A stretch of DNA of 64,000 nucleotides, taken from contig NZ_APNL01000004.1 of the NCBI RefSeq assembly GCF_040361435.1, positions 1 through 64,000 on the forward strand, read 5' to 3'. Below, piece after piece: positions 61,692 to 64,000 of this stretch. Made by a program: the position numbers and the translations under genes. This DNA comes from Salinisphaera sp002433465 (lineage in GTDB: Bacteria > Pseudomonadota > Gammaproteobacteria > Nevskiales > Salinisphaeraceae). Below the pieces are notes generated by a model. That model saw only the letters and a list, made by a program, of their open reading frames with translations, searched no databases and was not told where the DNA came from. Within the stretch, counting starts at the first letter, position 1. Every line of letters starts with the position of its first letter.

Positions 61692-62753
61692 ATGAAGTCT
61701 AATCCCTGCGCGCGCGCTTTGCAAAGAAAAAACGTCATCCTCGGTATCGAAAGCTCCTGCGACGAAAGCGCAGCGGCGATCTATCACAGCGAACACGGGC
61801 TGCTCGCGCATGCGCTGCACAGCCAGGTGGCGCTGCACGCCGACTATGGCGGCGTGGTGCCGGAACTGGCGTCGCGCGATCATATCCGCAAACTCATGCC
61901 GCTGATCGAACAGGTCACCCACGAAGCAGGGGCGCCGCAGCTCACCGGGATCGCCTATACCCGCGGCCCCGGTCTGGTTGGGGCGCTGCTGGTCGGCGCA
62001 TCGATTGCCGCGGGGCTGGGCATGAGTCGCGGCCTGCCGGTGCTGGGCGTGCATCATATGGAGGGCCATCTGCTGTCGCCGCTGCTCGAACAACGTCGTC
62101 CTGCCTTTCCGTTTGTCGCGCTGCTGGTGTCCGGCGGCCATACGCTGCTCGTGCGGGTCGACGGGGTGGGCCGCTACAGCGTGCTGGGCGAGAGCCTCGA
62201 CGATGCGGTGGGCGAGGCTTTCGACAAATGCGCCAAGATGCTGGCGCTGGGATATCCCGGCGGGCCGGCGTTGGCCGAGCTTGCCGCGAACGGGCGGCGC
62301 GATGCCCACGATTTTCCGCGGCCCATGCTCAAGCGCCCCGGGCTGGATTTCTCCTTCTCCGGACTCAAGACCGCGGTCATGCTCGCGGTCAAGGCCGCCG
62401 ACGACACGCCGCAGGCCCACGCGGATATCGCGGCGAGCTTCGAGCAGGCGGTGGTAGATACGCTGGTCGCCAAGTGCGCGCGTGCGCTCAAACAGACCGG
62501 ATTGTCTCGACTGGTGGTGGCCGGGGGCGTCGGCGCGAATCGCCACCTGCGGGACACGCTGGCCGAGCGCGGCGAGCGGGACGGATTCGAGCTGTATTTC
62601 CCGCAGTCACAATTCTGTACCGATAATGCAGCCATGATTGCGCTGGCGGGGAGTTTGCGCGCCGAAGAAATGCATAGCGGCATCGCCAGTGCCGATGCCG
62701 TGGCGCGTTGGCCGCTGGATACTCTGACGGTGCCCGGCGTGCAGAGCGCATAG
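61692..62753 (+). CDS. tsaD: tRNA N6-threonylcarbamoyladenosine transferase (TsaD)
   Basis: A 353-aa ASKHA-fold protein that transfers threonylcarbamoyl to A37 of ANN-decoding tRNAs, with TsaB and TsaE. Phosphate motif LGIESSCDESAAAIY; the iron site is His122 and His126 (HHMEGH) with Asp in FCTDNAAMIALAG; VSGGHTLLVRV, GEAFDKCAKMLALGYPGGP and FSFSGLKTAV are further family blocks. The N-terminus has about 14 residues more than usual before the first strand; AAGG precedes the ATG at 61692, and no better start exists. The divergent layout with rpsU is classical in proteobacteria. Confidence 0.97.
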   Translation: MKSNPCARALQRKNVILGIESSCDESAAAIYHSEHGLLAHALHSQVALHADYGGVVPELASRDHIRKLMPLIEQVTHEAGAPQLTGIAYTRGPGLVGALLVGASIAAGLGMSRGLPVLGVHHMEGHLLSPLLEQRRPAFPFVALLVSGGHTLLVRVDGVGRYSVLGESLDDAVGEAFDKCAKMLALGYPGGPALAELAANGRRDAHDFPRPMLKRPGLDFSFSGLKTAVMLAVKAADDTPQAHADIAASFEQAVVDTLVAKCARALKQTGLSRLVVAGGVGANRHLRDTLAERGERDGFELYFPQSQFCTDNAAMIALAGSLRAEEMHSGIASADAVARWPLDTLTVPGVQSA

Positions 62754-62878
62754 CGACACGCAGGGCGGCGCGATCGGCATTTTGCTGGCGAGCGGTTGGG
62801 TGACCGGTGATACTATTGCGCGTGATCGACGGTAGCCGCCGTGCATAGACCGCGGTAGGCAGGTTTTCGGGAGGCGAT

Positions 62879-63235
62879 TTGGACACGATCTTCATCGAAC
62901 AGCTCGCGGTGGATGCCGTGATTGGCGTCTACGATTGGGAACGTGAGGCCGCCCAGCGGCTGTTCATCGATCTGGATATCGGGTTTTCGATCCGCGATGC
63001 TGCCGCCGACGACGACGTCGACCAGACCCTGGATTATCAGGCGGTCGCCGAGCGCGTCCATGCGTTCGTGAGTGCGAGCCGCTACCACCTGATCGAGACG
63101 TTGGCCGAGGAAATCGCGCGCTTGCTGCTCGCCGATTTCGAGGCGTTCAAGGTGACCGTGCGGGTCAGCAAGCCGGGTGCGATAGACCAGGCTGCCAATG
63201 TCGGGGTCCGGGTGACGCGTTCTAGCGAAGCATGA
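62879..63235 (+). CDS. folB: Dihydroneopterin aldolase
   Basis: A 118-aa protein that converts 7,8-dihydroneopterin to 6-hydroxymethyldihydropterin and glycolaldehyde in folate synthesis. Start is the TTG at 62879 with a strong GGGAGG upstream. Family sequence: IFIEQLAVDAVIGVYDWERE (Glu at the pterin site), LDIGFSIRDAAADDDVDQTLDYQAVAERV, HLIETLAEEIARLLL and VTVRVSKPGAI with the catalytic lysine. Its stop overlaps the folK start by 4 bp, so the two consecutive enzymes are coupled. Confidence 0.95.
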   Translation: MDTIFIEQLAVDAVIGVYDWEREAAQRLFIDLDIGFSIRDAAADDDVDQTLDYQAVAERVHAFVSASRYHLIETLAEEIARLLLADFEAFKVTVRVSKPGAIDQAANVGVRVTRSSEA

Positions 63236-63732
63236 CGCCGGCGGTGGTCGGCATCGGCAGCAACGTGTCGCCGCATGCCCACATCGCGCTCGCCCTGGAT
63301 ATTCTCGAACAGAGCTTCGGCCCATTATCGACATCGTCGGTTTATCGCTGCCCGCCGGTCGGCATGGCCGGGGCGGATTTCTTGAACCTCGTGGCCCGGT
63401 TCGAAACCGCGGCGCCGCTTGCCGAGCTGTGCGCTCAGCTGCGCGATATCGAAGCCGCCTGCGGGCGGGATCGAGCGGCCGCCCAGACGCCGCCGTGTAT
63501 CGATATTGATCTGCTGTTGTTCGGCAACACGGTACGCGAGCGCGATCCCGAGCTACCTCGCGCCGATATTCTTGCCCACGCCTTCGTGCTCGGCCCCTTG
63601 GCCGAATTGCTGCCTGCCGCGCGTCATCCGGTATGCGGCCGTCGCTACGATGCGCTATGGGCGCAAATGGCGGCGCGTTCGATCAGGCTCGAGCCCATCG
63701 CGCTAAGCCGCGATGCGCCGTTGACGCCCTGA
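63232..63732 (+). CDS. folK: 2-amino-4-hydroxy-6-hydroxymethyldihydropteridine pyrophosphokinase
   Basis: A 166-aa kinase that pyrophosphorylates the folB product. Visible: VVGIGSNVSPHAHIALALDIL, SSVYRCPPVGMAGADFLNLVARFET, LRDIEAACGR, and the signature block PPCIDIDLLLFGN with the metal-binding Asp-x-Asp; ILAHAFVLGPLAELLP follows. Overlaps folB by 4 bp (ATGA). Confidence 0.96.
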   Translation: MTPAVVGIGSNVSPHAHIALALDILEQSFGPLSTSSVYRCPPVGMAGADFLNLVARFETAAPLAELCAQLRDIEAACGRDRAAAQTPPCIDIDLLLFGNTVRERDPELPRADILAHAFVLGPLAELLPAARHPVCGRRYDALWAQMAARSIRLEPIALSRDAPLTP

Positions 63733-63851
63733 CCACGCACCCGAAACCAAAACGTAACGCTTGCATGAACATGCGCACGCTATAGTGCGCGCTCTTTACG
63801 GCCGATAGGCGCACATACGCAGCCGACAGTTTCCTTGCCCGGGGCGAGTCT

Positions 63852-64000
63852 ATGGAGTGGTATCAGATGGTGGTGCTTGCGATCGTGCAGGGCATCACCG
63901 AATTTCTGCCGATTTCGAGTTCGGCCCATCTCATTCTGGTCCCGCATTTTCTTGGCTGGCCCGATCAGGGTCTCGGCTTCGATCTGGCCATGCATCTGGG
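63852..64000 (+). CDS. uppP: Undecaprenyl-diphosphatase (UppP/BacA), truncated by window end
   Basis: The first 49 residues of an integral membrane phosphatase that recycles undecaprenyl pyrophosphate for peptidoglycan synthesis. MEWYQMVVLAIVQGITEF followed by LPISSSAHLILVPHFLGW is the family N-terminus, including the catalytic Glu of the (E/Q)-x3-E motif and the ISSSAHL loop. A likely -10 (TATAGT) is at 63781-63786, but no matching -35 is evident. The gene continues beyond position 64000. Confidence 0.93.
   Translation, partial: MEWYQMVVLAIVQGITEFLPISSSAHLILVPHFLGWPDQGLGFDLAMHL

Overview
The window is a dense, high-GC chromosomal segment of a gammaproteobacterium, apparently halotolerant and aerobic. 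The evidence is the order argH-algZ-algR-hemC-hemD-hemX-hemY familiar from pseudomonads, the rpsU/dnaG/rpoD macromolecular-synthesis cluster, an ectoine hydroxylase, and strongly acidic stretches in proteins such as sigma-70. A Salinisphaera-like lineage is my guess from gene content only. Almost everything is chromosomal core; accessory material is mainly at 41.8-43.4 kb and 51.9-54.0 kb.

Layout. 0-8.4 kb: an acidic lipoprotein, purT, a CaiB-type CoA transferase overlapping a YfcG/YghU-like glutathione transferase, a divergent FixL/FixJ-like two-component pair, then minus-strand stress genes (DUF1328, host-attachment-type protein, ectD, csbD). 8.7-19 kb: an unrecognised 346-aa protein, divergent speE/speA (agmatine and spermidine synthesis), a 1071-aa AsmA-like DUF748 protein, a beta-hydroxyacid dehydrogenase, a pair of inverted repeats, a DUF1269 protein and argH. 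19-26.8 kb: algZ-algR-hemC-hemD-hemX-hemY followed by a YeeZ-like dehydrogenase, largely overlapping or closely packed. 27-33 kb: a complete tripartite RND efflux operon with translationally coupled genes. 33-41.8 kb: a four-EF-hand protein divergent from an OmpR/EnvZ-type pair, a PAP2 phosphatase, a DJ-1/PfpI protein, a GNAT plus RimK-like ATP-grasp pair, and malate synthase G. 41.9-43.4 kb: a degraded accessory patch with a zeta-toxin C-terminal remnant. 43.4-51.9 kb: a two-subunit sodium:solute symporter, DUF445 and Abi-alpha-like genes, a four-PAS GGDEF-EAL protein and an M23 peptidase. 52-57 kb: small unknown genes, a CAU tRNA with a good promoter, and a membrane EAL protein with a degenerate GGDEF domain. 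57-64 kb: rpoD, dnaG, yqeY and rpsU (minus strand), divergent from tsaD, folB, folK and a truncated uppP.

Themes: osmotic and envelope stress (ectD, csbD, DUF1328, polyamines, DUF748, RND pump), several regulatory systems (three two-component pairs, two cyclic-di-GMP proteins), and core tetrapyrrole, folate and replication/transcription genes. I saw no CRISPR array, intact prophage, insertion sequence or secretion island. The least explained elements are the GNAT/ATP-grasp pair, the DUF445/Abi-alpha pair, the accessory patch at 42 kb and the inverted repeats at 16.8 kb.
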